Positions 39,665 to 49,327 of a stretch of 64,000 nucleotides of DNA are shown in pieces. Each line of letters opens with the position of its first letter. The stretch's first letter is position 1. The translations under genes and the position numbers were made by a program. This stretch comes from Phaeovibrio sulfidiphilus. GTDB lineage: Bacteria; Pseudomonadota; Alphaproteobacteria; Rhodospirillales; Rhodospirillaceae. The notes below the pieces were generated by a model, which made no database searches, had not been told where the DNA came from, and was given only the letters and a program-made list of their open reading frames with translations. The DNA lies in assembly GCF_014861485.1 (NCBI RefSeq), contig NZ_JACZHT010000002.1:1-64000 (forward strand), read 5' to 3'.

Positions 39665-39879
39665 GAGCATGGACCTCCAGAAGTGTTCGCATGTGACAGG
39701 GGTATCACAGGAATGCAAGCCCCGCCAGCCCAAACCGTGACCGGGAAGGTTACACTTTCGGGCCGGAAACGGCCGGTTTTTCGGTTTGCGATTGAAAAAC
39801 AGACCGTTGCCGCATGTTTTCTGTTGTAGCGACTCGACTGCCATTCTGCTCAGGGTGGCACAAAAATATGGAAAAACGG

Positions 39880-40905
39880 TTAATCACCGTCCTGCGAATC
39901 GGATTTTCCGGCGGTGCTCGCGCTGGCACCGGCGTCGTCCGCACCGGCCAGGGGGTGGGCCGAGTGGACCAGCGCCTTCAGCCGGGCGTCCAGAACGTGG
40001 GTGTAGATTTCGGTTGTAACGATGTCCTCGTGCCCCAGCATGGCCTGGACCCCGCGCAGGTCCGCGCCGTGGGCCAGCATGTGGCTGGCGAAGCAGTGCC
40101 GCAGCACGTGGGGGGAGACCCGCCCCGGATCCAGACCGGCCCGGGCGGCAAGGTCGGCCAGAGCCCGGTAGAAGGCGTCCCGCCCCAGGTGGCCGTCCCG
40201 GGATCCCCGGGCGGACGGGAACAGGAACCGGGCGGAGCGCTTGCGCGCGGCCTCGCTTCGCGGAAGGGTTTGGTCGCGAACCGCGAGCCAGTCCCGCAGG
40301 GCGGCGCGGGCGGGGTCGCCCAGGGGGACCAGGCGCTCCCGGTCGCCCTTGCCGCGCACCAGCAGCACCGCCGGATCCCGGGCGACGGCGCTGGCGGGCA
40401 GGCCCACGAGCTCGGAGACCCGAAGCCCGGTGCTGTAGAGCAGCTCCATCAGGGCGACCATGCGCACCCCGTTCGGCCCCGGGAGGGTCCGGGCGGTGTC
40501 CAGAAGCGCGCGGACCTCCTCCTCTGACAGAACCCGGGGAAGGGGGCGCCCCTGCCGCGGGGAGTCCAGCCCCAGGGAGGGGTTGTCGGCGCGGTGGCGC
40601 TCCACCAGCAGGAAACCGAAGAACTGGCGCAGGCACGACAGGCGCCGGGCCTGGGTGCGCGGCGAGAGGCCCTGTCCGGCCAACTGTCCCAGGTAGGCGC
40701 GCAGGCTGTCGCGCTCCACCGAGAGTGCCGAGTGCTGCCCGGCGCGCAGGAAGGCGCCGAAGTCCGCCAGATCCCGCCCGTAGGACTCCACGGTGCGCGG
40801 CGAGGATCCCCGCTCCGCCGCCATCATTTCCAGAAAGGCGTCCGCGAGGCTGCCAAATGAGGCGCCCCCGGGTGCGGCGCGATCGCGGTCCTCGGGCTCA
40901 GTCAC
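39880..40905 (-). CDS. xerD: Site-specific tyrosine recombinase XerD
   Basis: Resolves chromosome dimers at dif together with XerC under FtsK control. The 341-residue protein has the SAM-like core-binding domain (FLEMMAAERGSSPRTVESYG) and the full catalytic set: Arg in STGLRVSELVGL, Lys in RGKGDRERLVPLGD, HVLRHCFASHMLAHG, His in LGHEDIVTTEIYTHV with the Tyr nucleophile. The GTG start at 40905 overlaps the stop of the upstream gene by eight bases. It is preceded by a 710-residue unknown and a 44-residue membrane protein in one operon. It is a chromosomal housekeeping recombinase, not an integrase of a mobile element. Confidence 0.92.
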   Translation of the reverse strand: MTEPEDRDRAAPGGASFGSLADAFLEMMAAERGSSPRTVESYGRDLADFGAFLRAGQHSALSVERDSLRAYLGQLAGQGLSPRTQARRLSCLRQFFGFLLVERHRADNPSLGLDSPRQGRPLPRVLSEEEVRALLDTARTLPGPNGVRMVALMELLYSTGLRVSELVGLPASAVARDPAVLLVRGKGDRERLVPLGDPARAALRDWLAVRDQTLPRSEAARKRSARFLFPSARGSRDGHLGRDAFYRALADLAARAGLDPGRVSPHVLRHCFASHMLAHGADLRGVQAMLGHEDIVTTEIYTHVLDARLKALVHSAHPLAGADDAGASASTAGKSDSQDGD

Positions 40906-43030
40906 AGCGGCCCCGCGTGGCCAGGGCCTCGATGGCGAGGCGCCGGGCGTCATCGCCCAGCCCGGCGGTTTCCAGGGCCTCGAGGGTGGCGTAGAGAACA
41001 TCCGCCGGAGCGAAGAGCGGTCCCCCCGCGGTGCCCAGAACATCCAGGGCGCGCAGGGCGGTCTCGCCGCGGTTCCCCTTGATGGCCGCATCCTGAAGCC
41101 GCCCGATGCGCACCGGAAGGTTTGGGGGCAGGGGCAGGGGCGCGCGGTCACTGAAGGTGAAGGCCTCCGGTCCCAGGGTCCGCACGGTGGTCCGGCGGTC
41201 GGCCAGGGCGCGCAGCACCCGAAGCACCCGGCGGGCGGAGGGCGTGATCTCCCGGTTTGACAGGGCGATCTCGGCCCACTCCAGCCCGCGGCGGGTCTCG
41301 TTGGCGCCGAACAGCGCCAGGGCGATCTCGGCGGCGTGGGGTGCAAAGGCCGGGTTCGGGACGCCCGTATCCGTGATGGCGGCCACGCAGTCCGCAAAGG
41401 CCAGCCAGCCGGTGCTGTCCTGGCGACGCAGCCGGGCCAGGCCCGCGGCCAGCTCCCGGATGGTCTCCACGTCGGGGCCGCGCACGCCGCGCCCGGTCCA
41501 GCGCTGGCGGATCCTCTTTTCAAAGGCGGCCCGACCCTCGGGGGTCGTCAGCGCCGCCGATTTGCCCGCCGGGTCGGTCCCGTCGTACATCTGCACCAGG
41601 GCCGAAAAGGACAGGGCGCCCGTCGTGCGGGCCTTCTCGGCCGCCGCCAGGCCCTGAAGGCCGGGCTGGTAGCTGCGGGCGACCGCGTTCAGCTGCCAGG
41701 GACGCAGGGTGTCCAGGTCCACCCGGGGCAGGGGCAGGTGCCAGCGCTGCATGAGGCTGAGGCCGAGGGCATCGAGATGCGGGTTGTCGGGGACGGGCTC
41801 GCCGGACAGCCAGGCCAGGCGCTCGGCGGCGTACAGGAACAGGCTGTCGCGCCCGCGGGCCGCGCGGATGGCATCAATCCGGGCCCGGTCCACCAGGGTG
41901 TCCCCGACCCAGAGGGTGCAGAACAGTGCGATCGCGTCCCGGCTGGGCTCGGGCAGGGTGTCGGGAACGGGAAGCTCGCAGGCCGAGGACGCGTCCCAGG
42001 GCACCACCGCGCGGGTGCGAAACGACAGCAAGAAGAGATCGGGGGGGAGGGTGGTCTCCGGCAGGCGCCTGACCATCTCGGACAGGCCGCCCTCGAAGAA
42101 CCCCATCTGGAAGGCCTTGCGGATGCGCAGGGACAGGAACCCGGTTTCCTGGAGGCCGGCTGTCACGGTGCCGGGGCCGGTGGCCGTGCCGGTGACTGTG
42201 GCGGCGGCGGTTTCCGGGGCGACGTCCGCGCCATGTGCGGCCGAGGCCGCGGCTGCGGATCCCGGTTTCCGGGCGAGGGTGGCGGAGGCGCGGCCGGCGG
42301 CGTTTACGGCTTCGACGCCGGTGCGTGTTCCGGCCCCGGGGCCCGGGCGGCTGTCGTCCGGCTGTCCCTCGGACAGGAGAAGCCTGCGGGCCAGGTCGTT
42401 CATGGCGGGGGAGGGGACGCCCACGGGCATCGCCTCGATCAGGGCGAACAGATCCTTCCGGCTCATGCCCTCCCAGACCCGGGGGCCGAAGCCGCCGCGC
42501 CCGGTGCCCAGAACGCCGAAGTTGTCCAGCCCCAGGGAGTACAGGGGCCTCACCTCCACGCCCTGGCGATCCTCCGGCGCGCCCTCCGGCCCGGTGGCGC
42601 CCGAGGGTTTGGCCCGGGTGGGGCGTGAGGCGGTCTCCCCGTCCGGGGCGACAAGATACACCTGGGCCGCGGCGTCAGGCGGTGTCAGAAGCAGGCAAGG
42701 GGCCACAAGGGCCAAGCCAAGGGCCACAAGGGCCACGCGGGCAGCCGGAAGGGGGCCCCGTCCCGGCGCCGGGCGGGGGGAGGCCGGTGTGGGCGCGAGG
42801 GACGGCGGTGCGGGCGTCAGGGATGCCGGTGTGGGGGCGAGGGACGGCGGTGCGGGCGTCAGGGACGGCGACACCAGCGGCGGGCGCGATGGCCGCGGCT
42901 CCGGTCGCACCATGCCCGCTGGCGGGGCGTCACGCGCTCCCTCCATAAAAGGGTGCCGTTGGACAGGCCCGGGGGCGACGCCCGCCGCAGAGCCGGATCC
43001 CCCGTGATCCGGCCGGCCGTCATGGCGCAT
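40898..43030 (-). CDS. Large envelope-anchored protein of unknown function
   Basis: A 710-residue protein, first gene of size in the xerD operon. Residues 1-93 are Pro/Ser/Ala-rich with a 14-residue unit (SLTPAPPSLAPTPA) repeated. A single hydrophobic segment (ARVALVALGLALVAPCLLL, about 94-116) is followed by a QVYLVAPDG start of the mature part. The rest is largely helical and Ala/Arg-rich (IREAMP-like, FLYAAERLAWLSGE, LALFGANETRRGLEWAEIAL, VLYATLEALETAGLGDDARR) and reads like a repeat scaffold. No known domain. ATG 43030 overlaps the end of the 44-residue gene by 11 bases; a later start just before the hydrophobic segment cannot be excluded. Confidence 0.7.
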   Translation of the reverse strand: MRHDGRPDHGGSGSAAGVAPGPVQRHPFMEGARDAPPAGMVRPEPRPSRPPLVSPSLTPAPPSLAPTPASLTPAPPSLAPTPASPRPAPGRGPLPAARVALVALGLALVAPCLLLTPPDAAAQVYLVAPDGETASRPTRAKPSGATGPEGAPEDRQGVEVRPLYSLGLDNFGVLGTGRGGFGPRVWEGMSRKDLFALIEAMPVGVPSPAMNDLARRLLLSEGQPDDSRPGPGAGTRTGVEAVNAAGRASATLARKPGSAAAASAAHGADVAPETAAATVTGTATGPGTVTAGLQETGFLSLRIRKAFQMGFFEGGLSEMVRRLPETTLPPDLFLLSFRTRAVVPWDASSACELPVPDTLPEPSRDAIALFCTLWVGDTLVDRARIDAIRAARGRDSLFLYAAERLAWLSGEPVPDNPHLDALGLSLMQRWHLPLPRVDLDTLRPWQLNAVARSYQPGLQGLAAAEKARTTGALSFSALVQMYDGTDPAGKSAALTTPEGRAAFEKRIRQRWTGRGVRGPDVETIRELAAGLARLRRQDSTGWLAFADCVAAITDTGVPNPAFAPHAAEIALALFGANETRRGLEWAEIALSNREITPSARRVLRVLRALADRRTTVRTLGPEAFTFSDRAPLPLPPNLPVRIGRLQDAAIKGNRGETALRALDVLGTAGGPLFAPADVLYATLEALETAGLGDDARRLAIEALATRGRCD
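42783..42866. repeat. 42-base tandem repeat inside the 710-residue protein gene
   Basis: Two 42-base units (42783-42824 and 42825-42866) differ at two positions and encode the repeated SLTPAPPSLAPTPA block. Confidence 0.9.
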
Positions 43031-43154
43031 TGGGGATGATCTTCTCAATTCTCTGCTTTTCCGGCTCCATGCCGGACCCCACCATCAGAACCCCGACAAA
43101 GCCAACGACAGCAAGAAGAACAACGACGACAAGGGTGCGGATCAAAAAGCGCAT
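43020..43154 (-). CDS. 44-residue single-helix membrane protein
   Basis: A short gene easily missed by size cut-offs. ATG 43154 with GGAAAG eight bases upstream opens 44 codons: MRFLIRTLVVVVLLAVVGFV makes one membrane helix, followed by a short basic/acidic tail (GSGMEPEKQRIEKIIPNAP). The IPN-type ending and position before the large xerD-operon protein recall small conserved alphaproteobacterial membrane proteins, but I recognise no named family. It overlaps the next gene by 11 bases, which argues for translational coupling and against chance. Confidence 0.65.
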   Translation of the reverse strand: MRFLIRTLVVVVLLAVVGFVGVLMVGSGMEPEKQRIEKIIPNAP

Positions 43155-43326
43155 GAGGCTGTCTTTCCCGAAGGAGGTGGAGCGTCTGCCGGGCTCAGGG
43201 CGGGCACGCCCGCGCCGGGGGCAGTGGATTTGAGGCTGGAGGACCGAAGCCCATCCATGGTATGGACAGGAAAGTCCCCTTCTTTGGAAGTGTAGCGGCT
43301 TGTAGAAAAAGGATCAACGTCGCCTG

Positions 43327-43932
43327 ATGAACCCAGTTTTGAATACGGAGGACCCGGATCCGGAGTCACGGCCGGTCTCGGGTCGGTCCCTTGTGTTTGT
43401 GGGGCTCATGGGAGCCGGAAAAACCAGCGTCGGGCGGGCGGTGGCCAAGACCCTTGACCTTGAGTTTGTGGACGCGGACCAGGAAATCGAGCGCGCCAGC
43501 GCCATGCCGGTGGCCGAGATCTTCGCCCTCTACGGGGAGGAGGAGTTCCGCTCCCTGGAGCGCCGCGTCATGAGCCGCCTGCTGCACCGCAGGGAGCCCT
43601 GCGTGATCGCCACCGGCGGTGGTGCCTTTATCAATGCGGAAACCCGGGCCCTGATCGCCCGGCGCGCCCTGTCCATCTGGCTGCGCGCCTCCCTGGATGT
43701 GCTTGTGGGCCGGACGGCGGGACGGACCCACCGGCCCCTGCTGAACGGCACCGACGTGCGCGAGACCCTGGGCCGTCTGATGAACGAGCGCCATCCGGTC
43801 TACGCCCAGGCGGACCTTGTGGTCGATACCTACGACGAGAATCCGGCCCACACCACAGCCCGGGTCCTGGAGGCGCTGGCCGCGCTGAAAGCCGGGGAGC
43901 ACGGGGGACCGAAACAAAAGGAACGGACATGA
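43327..43932 (+). CDS. aroK: Shikimate kinase
   Basis: Phosphorylates shikimate at O3 in aromatic amino-acid synthesis. The 201-residue P-loop kinase has Walker [17 protein letters not shown], the substrate motif [20 protein letters not shown] with [13 protein letters not shown] and the lid RPLLNG. The start overlaps nothing; aroB begins inside its stop codon (ATGATG). Divergent from the xerD operon. Confidence 0.95.
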   Translation: MNPVLNTEDPDPESRPVSGRSLVFVGLMGAGKTSVGRAVAKTLDLEFVDADQEIERASAMPVAEIFALYGEEEFRSLERRVMSRLLHRREPCVIATGGGAFINAETRALIARRALSIWLRASLDVLVGRTAGRTHRPLLNGTDVRETLGRLMNERHPVYAQADLVVDTYDENPAHTTARVLEALAALKAGEHGGPKQKERT

Positions 43933-45041
43933 TGAAGACCCTGCGGGTTCCGCTGGAGACGACGGCCTATGACATCCACATCGGTTCGGGCCTTCTGCCC
44001 CGGGCCGGAGAGCTCATCCGCCCCGTTCTCAAAAGGCCCCGTGTTTTTATCGTGACCGACGCCACCGTGGCGGGCCACTACCTGGAGACACTGCAAGCCT
44101 CCCTGGAGGCCCAGTCCATCGCCCACGACAGCCACGTGGTGGCTCCCGGCGAGGGCAGCAAGTCCTTCCCCACCCTCGAGGCCCTGCTGGACAGCCTGCT
44201 GCGCCACCGGGTGGAGCGCTCCACCACGATTCTGGCCCTGGGCGGCGGTGTCGTGGGGGATCTGGCCGGCTTTGCGGCCTCGATTGTCCTCAGGGGTGTG
44301 GACTTCATCCAGATTCCCACCACGCTGCTGTCCCAGGTGGACAGCTCGGTCGGGGGCAAGACCGGGATCAACACGGTTCGGGGCAAGAACCTGGTGGGCT
44401 CGTTCCACCAGCCGCGTCTGGTTTTGACGGATACCGCCACGCTTGATACTCTTCCTGTGCGCGAGCGTCGTGCCGGGTACGCGGAAATCGTGAAGATGGC
44501 CGTGATCCGGGATGCGGCCTTTTTCGACTGGCTGGAGGCCAACGGCCGGGCCGTGCTCGAGGGGGGCGCGCAGGAGCGGGCCTCGGCCATCGCGACCGCC
44601 TGCGCTCACAAGGCGGCCATCGTGGCCGCGGACGAACGCGAGGCGGGAGAGCGCGCGCTTCTCAATCTGGGGCACACCTTCGGCCATGCCCTGGAGGCGG
44701 AAACGGGATACGGGGAGGTGCTGCTTCACGGCGAGGCGGTGGCTCTGGGCATGATCATGGCCGTGTCCCTGTCGGTGCGCATGGGCCTGTGCCCCGCGTC
44801 CGACCTGGCCCGCCTGAGGGCCCACCTCGACGACGTGGGCCTGATCACGCGCCTGTCCGAGGTGCCTCTCACCGGCGGCTGGTCGGCGGAGCGGCTCTTC
44901 GCCCACATGGCGCACGACAAGAAGATGGACGCGGGGACCATCACCTTCGTCCTGGCCGAGGGAATCGGAAAGGGTGTTCTGCGGCGGGATGTTGATCCTG
45001 CGGCAGTCATGGCTGTTCTGGAGGAGGCCGTCCTGGCCTGA
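43929..45041 (+). CDS. aroB: 3-dehydroquinate synthase
   Basis: Converts DAHP to 3-dehydroquinate, second step of the shikimate pathway, using NAD and zinc. The 370-residue protein has [50 protein letters not shown], zinc-ligand Glu in [27 protein letters not shown] and HGEAVALGM. It overlaps aroK by four bases (ATGA), so the pair is translationally coupled. A CorC/HlyC gene follows after five bases. Confidence 0.97.
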   Translation: MMKTLRVPLETTAYDIHIGSGLLPRAGELIRPVLKRPRVFIVTDATVAGHYLETLQASLEAQSIAHDSHVVAPGEGSKSFPTLEALLDSLLRHRVERSTTILALGGGVVGDLAGFAASIVLRGVDFIQIPTTLLSQVDSSVGGKTGINTVRGKNLVGSFHQPRLVLTDTATLDTLPVRERRAGYAEIVKMAVIRDAAFFDWLEANGRAVLEGGAQERASAIATACAHKAAIVAADEREAGERALLNLGHTFGHALEAETGYGEVLLHGEAVALGMIMAVSLSVRMGLCPASDLARLRAHLDDVGLITRLSEVPLTGGWSAERLFAHMAHDKKMDAGTITFVLAEGIGKGVLRRDVDPAAVMAVLEEAVLA

Positions 45042-45046
45042 GCCAC

Positions 45047-46327
45047 GTGATCACGACAATTTCCATCATTTGTGTTCTGATTGCCCTGTCCGCCTTTTTC
45101 TCGGCGTCCGAAACGGCGCTGACGGCGGCATCCCGGCCCCTGCTTCACGAGATGGAACGCCACGGCGACCGCCGGGCCTCGAACGTCAATCGCCTGCTGC
45201 GCACCCGCGAGCGCCTGATCGGCACCATCCTGCTGGGCAACAACCTGGTCAACATCCTGGCCTCGGCCATGGCCACCAGCCTGTTCATCTCCCTGTTCGG
45301 GGAGAGCGGCGTGGCCTGGGCCACCCTGGTCATGACCGTGGGCGTTCTCCTGCTGGGGGAAATCCTCCCCAAGACCATCGCCCTGATCCACACCACCGGC
45401 ATCGCCCTGAAGGTGGCGCCGGTGATGTCGGTCCTGGTGTGGCTGCTGCGGCCCGTGACCGCGGTGCTTCAGGGGCTTGTGTACCTGCTGCTCTACATGT
45501 TCCCGAAAGGCGAGCGGACGTCCGGCACGTCCTCCGCCGAGGCCCTGTCCGAGCTGCGCGGGGCCATCGACCTGCACACCCGCGAGTGCACGGATCGGGC
45601 CGCCCGGGCCGAGCGCTCCATGCTCACCTCGATTCTGGAGCTGACGGAGGTTCCCGTCTCGGACGTGATGGTCCACCGCTCGAAGGTGGTGTCCCTGAAC
45701 GCCGACGACCCCGTCGAGGACAACGCGAACGTTGTCTTCACCAGCCCCTACAGCCGCTTCCCCCTGTGGCGCGACCGCCCCGAGAACATCGTCGGCGTGA
45801 TCTACGAGAAAGACCTGACCCAGGCCCTGCGGGAGAACGGCGGCACCACACAGGGGCTGGATCTCATGACGATCGCCTCGCCCCCCTGGTTTGTGCCGGA
45901 CACCACGCCCCTTTTCCGCCAGCTGTCGGCGTTCCGCCAGCGGCGCAAGCACCTGGCCCTGGTGATCGACGAGTATGGCAGCCTGCAGGGGCTCGTGACC
46001 CTCGAGGACATCCTGGAGGAGATCGTCGGCGATATTCTGGACGAGTACGACGAGGCTGTCCCCGGCGTCCAGAGCCAGGGGGACGGAACCTACCTGGTCA
46101 ACGGGGATGTGACCATCCGGGATCTGAACCGGGAGTTCGACTGGTCCCTGCCGGACGAGGAGGCCGCAACGGTTGCCGGGCTTCTGATTCGCGAATCACG
46201 CACGATCCCCGCCGAGGGCGACTCCTTCACGTTCCACGGCTTCGGCTTCCGGATCATGCGCCGGTCCGGCAACCGCATCACGCTGGTGCGCATCTCGCCC
46301 CCCGAGCCCGAGGACCAGGACGCCTGA
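45047..46327 (+). CDS. CNNM/CBS transporter, HlyC/CorC family
   Basis: A 426-residue membrane protein: a CNNM (DUF21) domain with three or four helices (SIICVLIALSAFFSASETAL, GTILLGNNLVNILASAMATS, GVLLLGEILPKTIAL), paired CBS domains (VPVSDVMVHRSKVVSL, LALVIDEYGSLQGLVTLEDI) and a C-terminal CorC_HlyC domain (YLVNGDVTIRDLNREFDWSL). Members are involved in Mg2+ or Co2+ efflux or tolerance and were once called hemolysins; no hemolytic role is implied. GTG start five bases after aroB, so it is co-transcribed. aroK-aroB-corC order is common in alphaproteobacteria. Confidence 0.9.
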   Translation: MITTISIICVLIALSAFFSASETALTAASRPLLHEMERHGDRRASNVNRLLRTRERLIGTILLGNNLVNILASAMATSLFISLFGESGVAWATLVMTVGVLLLGEILPKTIALIHTTGIALKVAPVMSVLVWLLRPVTAVLQGLVYLLLYMFPKGERTSGTSSAEALSELRGAIDLHTRECTDRAARAERSMLTSILELTEVPVSDVMVHRSKVVSLNADDPVEDNANVVFTSPYSRFPLWRDRPENIVGVIYEKDLTQALRENGGTTQGLDLMTIASPPWFVPDTTPLFRQLSAFRQRRKHLALVIDEYGSLQGLVTLEDILEEIVGDILDEYDEAVPGVQSQGDGTYLVNGDVTIRDLNREFDWSLPDEEAATVAGLLIRESRTIPAEGDSFTFHGFGFRIMRRSGNRITLVRISPPEPEDQDA

Positions 46328-47109
46328 GGCCCTGGCGCACTGTGCCCGGGGCGACTGTGACACGCCGCGCGCTTTCCCCGGTGCCCCGGGTACGACTGTC
46401 CACAGACACCCCGGCGCGCCGGTGCCCGCCGGGCGATGGCCCCTTTTTCCCGCTTCCCCTGCTGCCGTGATGTGCCTGTGAGGTGGCGGGCGACCCCGTA
46501 GCCGCCGGTGATGTGGCCGCCGGTGATTCGGTGCCCGCCGGGCGGGCGGGTGGGACGTTTTTTCCAAACGATTCGGTTTCTGGCCGCCGGGAGTCCCGTG
46601 CACCGTTCGGATATACGTGCGGTTTGCGACCCTGTTGTGCGGGCTGATTCGGGTTTCCGGTCGGGTCAGGGGCGGCGAGTCCGGCGCCGGTGTGCGGCCG
46701 AACGCGGGTCGGGCGGTGTCGGTTTGGGCCGGAATATGGGGTGGGCGTTCCGGTGTGCCCGTGTTCGGGGTGGGGATTCGGTCCCGGCACAGCCGGCGTC
46801 GTGCCGGTCAGGCGGGGGCGCCTGTGCCCCGACCCGGGTCTGCCACGCCGTGTTGGGGTCGGTACTGGCCCTGTGGCCCCCTGTGGTGGGGGATTCGGCG
46901 CTGTACGGTGGCTGCGGGGCGTTTGGGCCCCGTCCGCCGCCTCGGGGCCTGTCGAGGTCCGCAGGCGTTCGCAATGGCCCGTGGAGGCGTGCAGGGGCGT
47001 CCCGGGGCCCCGGTCCGCCCGGGGAGGCCCGTGTTCCGGGCTCTGGCCCGTGCCGGGGCGGGATGGCGGTCCTGTCAGCCCCGCTGTCCGGCGATCTCTG
47101 GCGTCCGGA
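46328..47109. other. Long G/T-skewed non-coding region
   Basis: About 780 bases without a supported gene. From about 46620 to 47050 the plus strand is rich in G and T and very poor in A, unlike its neighbours. Overlapping open frames exist on both strands but none has protein-like composition. The plus-strand frame ending VEPRGIEPLTS is an artefact of reading through the tRNA. Confidence 0.5.
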
Positions 47110-47156
47110 CACGAAAAAGCCCGACATCCGGGCGAACCAGGATCATCGGGCTTTTT
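47110..47156 (-). terminator. Terminator downstream of tRNA-Ala
   Basis: CGAAAAAGCCCGA and TCGGGCTTTTTCG are perfect inverted repeats around a 21-base loop that itself contains a GGATC/GATCC-like pairing. T-runs occur on both strands. It begins 22 bases past the tRNA. Confidence 0.8.
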
Positions 47157-47178
47157 CGGGTATCCCCTTTCAGGGATA

Positions 47179-47254
<76 letters not shown>

Positions 47255-47397
47255 ACAGTGTCTCGCCGGTGGCTTGGGGTTTTTGTTGTCCCCGTCTGCC
47301 GTGGCGATGGCGGGTTTCTACCCTTTCCTTTCGGGTCCCGCAAGGGGAAAAATGCGTTCTCTCGAAAATTTTTTTCCCCCCCGGGACTTTTTGATTT

Positions 47398-47736
47398 TTA
47401 TTCGTTTTCTTCGTAGGCGATGTGGTCCTTGACCTCGTCCAGATCCGAATCGTCCTCGCCCAGATCCGAGGCGTCCTCCATGAAATCGTCCATGTCGTCG
47501 CCGGCGTCCACTTCCAGGTCGTCGTCCACATCCACGTCCGCGTCATCGGCCATGGTATCGGGCTCGACCACCTTGGGCGCGGCCTTCTTGCGCTCGGGGC
47601 GACGCGGGCGATTCAGGGCCTCCAGGTCAAGTTCCGAATCACACTTGGGGCACACGACGGGGGTGCGCTTCATGTCGTAGAACTTCGCTCCGCAGGCGTT
47701 GCACACCCGCTTCACGCCCCATTCGGGTTTTGACAT
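47398..47736 (-). CDS. TIGR02300 family zinc-ribbon protein
   Basis: A 112-residue protein. The N-terminus EWGVKRVCNACGAKFYDMKR with VVCPKCDSELD forms a four-cysteine zinc ribbon typical of this alphaproteobacterial family (FYDLN-type acidic protein). The second half is strongly acidic (DDADVDVDDDLEVDAGDDMD). The function is unknown; the combination of zinc ribbon and acidic tail suggests a nucleic-acid or ribosome-associated role, which is speculative. It lies between tRNA-Ala and divergent aroA, a common placement. Confidence 0.92.
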   Translation of the reverse strand: MSKPEWGVKRVCNACGAKFYDMKRTPVVCPKCDSELDLEALNRPRRPERKKAAPKVVEPDTMADDADVDVDDDLEVDAGDDMDDFMEDASDLGEDDSDLDEVKDHIAYEENE

Positions 47737-47956
47737 GGCTTAAGTCCTCCACATTTTCTGGCTGCATATCTGTGTAGGGGAGAGGATTCCCCTTCTTGGG
47801 CGCTATTGCCATTTTCGACCGGTCTTGTCAAAAGCAAATGGTACACGCAAACCGCTGGCAACGCGCTGGCGCCCCGGATATGCTTTGGCGCTCAAGGGGG
47901 TGGCAGCTGTGCGGCCTCTTTCGTCCTCGAATCTTGCACCTACAGGCTATCAGATC

Positions 47957-49327
47957 ATGGCTCCAGCCTCTTCTCCGGCGCTTTCGTCGGGACCGCTTTT
48001 TTCCCGGAAGACCCCCTCCCTGCACGGAGCGCTTCGGGTTCCGGGCGACAAGTCCATCTCCCACAGGGCTCTGATGATGGGGACGTTCGGGGTCGGACGC
48101 ACGGTGATCTTCGGCCTTCTGGAGGGCGAGGATATCCTGGCCACCGCCGGGGCCATGCGCCAGCTGGGCGCGCGCATCGAGCGCGAGGCCACACCCTCGG
48201 GGGATGCGGTCTGGTTCGTCGAGGGCGTGGGCGTGGGAGCCCTTCGCACCCCTGAAACGGTTCTGGATATGGGGAACGCGGGCACGGGCGTGCGCCTTGT
48301 CATGGGCATGCTGGCCACCCACCCGATCCGGGCGACCCTGACCGGGGATGCCTCCCTGTGCAAGCGCCCCATGGGCCGGGTGACCGAGCCCCTGGCCCAG
48401 TTCGGTGCCGAGTTCCAGGCCTCCGAGGGCAACCGCCTTCCCCTGACCGTGACCGGCGCCCGGAGCCCGGTTCCCCTGACCTACCGCCTGCCGGTGCCCT
48501 CGGCCCAGGTCAAGTCGGCCATTCTTCTTGCGGCCCTCAACACCCCGGGCGTGACCACCGTGATCGAGCCGATCCCCACCCGGGACCACACCGAGCGCAT
48601 GTTTGCCCACTTCGGTGTGCCGGTTGAGATCCACCAAACGCCGGAGGGCGAGACCGCCGTGTCCGTCACCGGCCAGACCGAGCTTGTGGGGCAGACCCTG
48701 ACGGTGCCCGCTGACCCTTCCAGCGCGGCGTTCCCGCTGGTTGCGGCCCTTCTCACGCCCCGCAGCCACCTGCTGCTCGAGGGGGTGGGGATCAACGCCC
48801 ACCGCACGGGCCTGATCGACACCCTGCGGGAGATGGGCGCGGACATCCGCCTTCTGAACGAGCGTATGGACACGGGCGAGCCGGTGGCCGATCTCGAGGT
48901 CCGCACCAGCGCCCTGACCGGGATTGATGTGCCCGCGTCCCGTGCGCCCTCCATGATTGACGAGTATCCCATCCTTGCCGTGGCCGCCGCCTGCGCCACC
49001 GGCACCACGCGCATGCACGGCCTGGGCGAGCTTCGGGTCAAGGAAAGCGACCGCCTGACCGGCATGGCCGACGGCCTGCGGGCGTGCGGCGTCCAGGTGG
49101 AGGTGGAGGGGGATACCCTGATCGTCCACGGAACCGGCCGTCCCCCGAAGGGCGGCGCCCGGGTGCCTGTCATGCTCGATCACCGGATCGGGATGTCGTT
49201 CCTGGTGCTGGGCATGGTCTCCGAGGAGCCCGTCTCCATCGACGAGGCCGCGCCCATCGAAACCAGCTTCCCGGGTTTCGCGCGCCTGATGAACGGCATC
49301 GGTGCCAACATTTCCGACTCGCCCTGA
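47957..49327 (+). CDS. aroA: 3-phosphoshikimate 1-carboxyvinyltransferase (EPSP synthase)
   Basis: Transfers enolpyruvate from PEP to shikimate 3-phosphate. The 456-residue protein has LRVPGDKSISHRALMMGTFG, LTGDASLCKRPMGRVTEPLA, VPSAQVKSAILLAALNTPG, PADPSSAAFPLVAALL, RVKESDRLTGMADGLRACGV-like motifs and the late LDHRIGMSFLVLGM. These resemble the class II type of Agrobacterium CP4. The PEP-site loop reads GNAGTGVRL, with Gly where CP4 has the Ala linked to glyphosate tolerance. ATG 47957 fits the family; an upstream open frame adds 44 residues without conservation. Confidence 0.95.
   Translation: MAPASSPALSSGPLFSRKTPSLHGALRVPGDKSISHRALMMGTFGVGRTVIFGLLEGEDILATAGAMRQLGARIEREATPSGDAVWFVEGVGVGALRTPETVLDMGNAGTGVRLVMGMLATHPIRATLTGDASLCKRPMGRVTEPLAQFGAEFQASEGNRLPLTVTGARSPVPLTYRLPVPSAQVKSAILLAALNTPGVTTVIEPIPTRDHTERMFAHFGVPVEIHQTPEGETAVSVTGQTELVGQTLTVPADPSSAAFPLVAALLTPRSHLLLEGVGINAHRTGLIDTLREMGADIRLLNERMDTGEPVADLEVRTSALTGIDVPASRAPSMIDEYPILAVAAACATGTTRMHGLGELRVKESDRLTGMADGLRACGVQVEVEGDTLIVHGTGRPPKGGARVPVMLDHRIGMSFLVLGMVSEEPVSIDEAAPIETSFPGFARLMNGIGANISDSP

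Noticed and set aside
39880-40905. Tyrosine recombinase as sign of a mobile element
   Set aside because: The sequence is a full-length XerD in a housekeeping operon with no attachment repeats or phage genes nearby.
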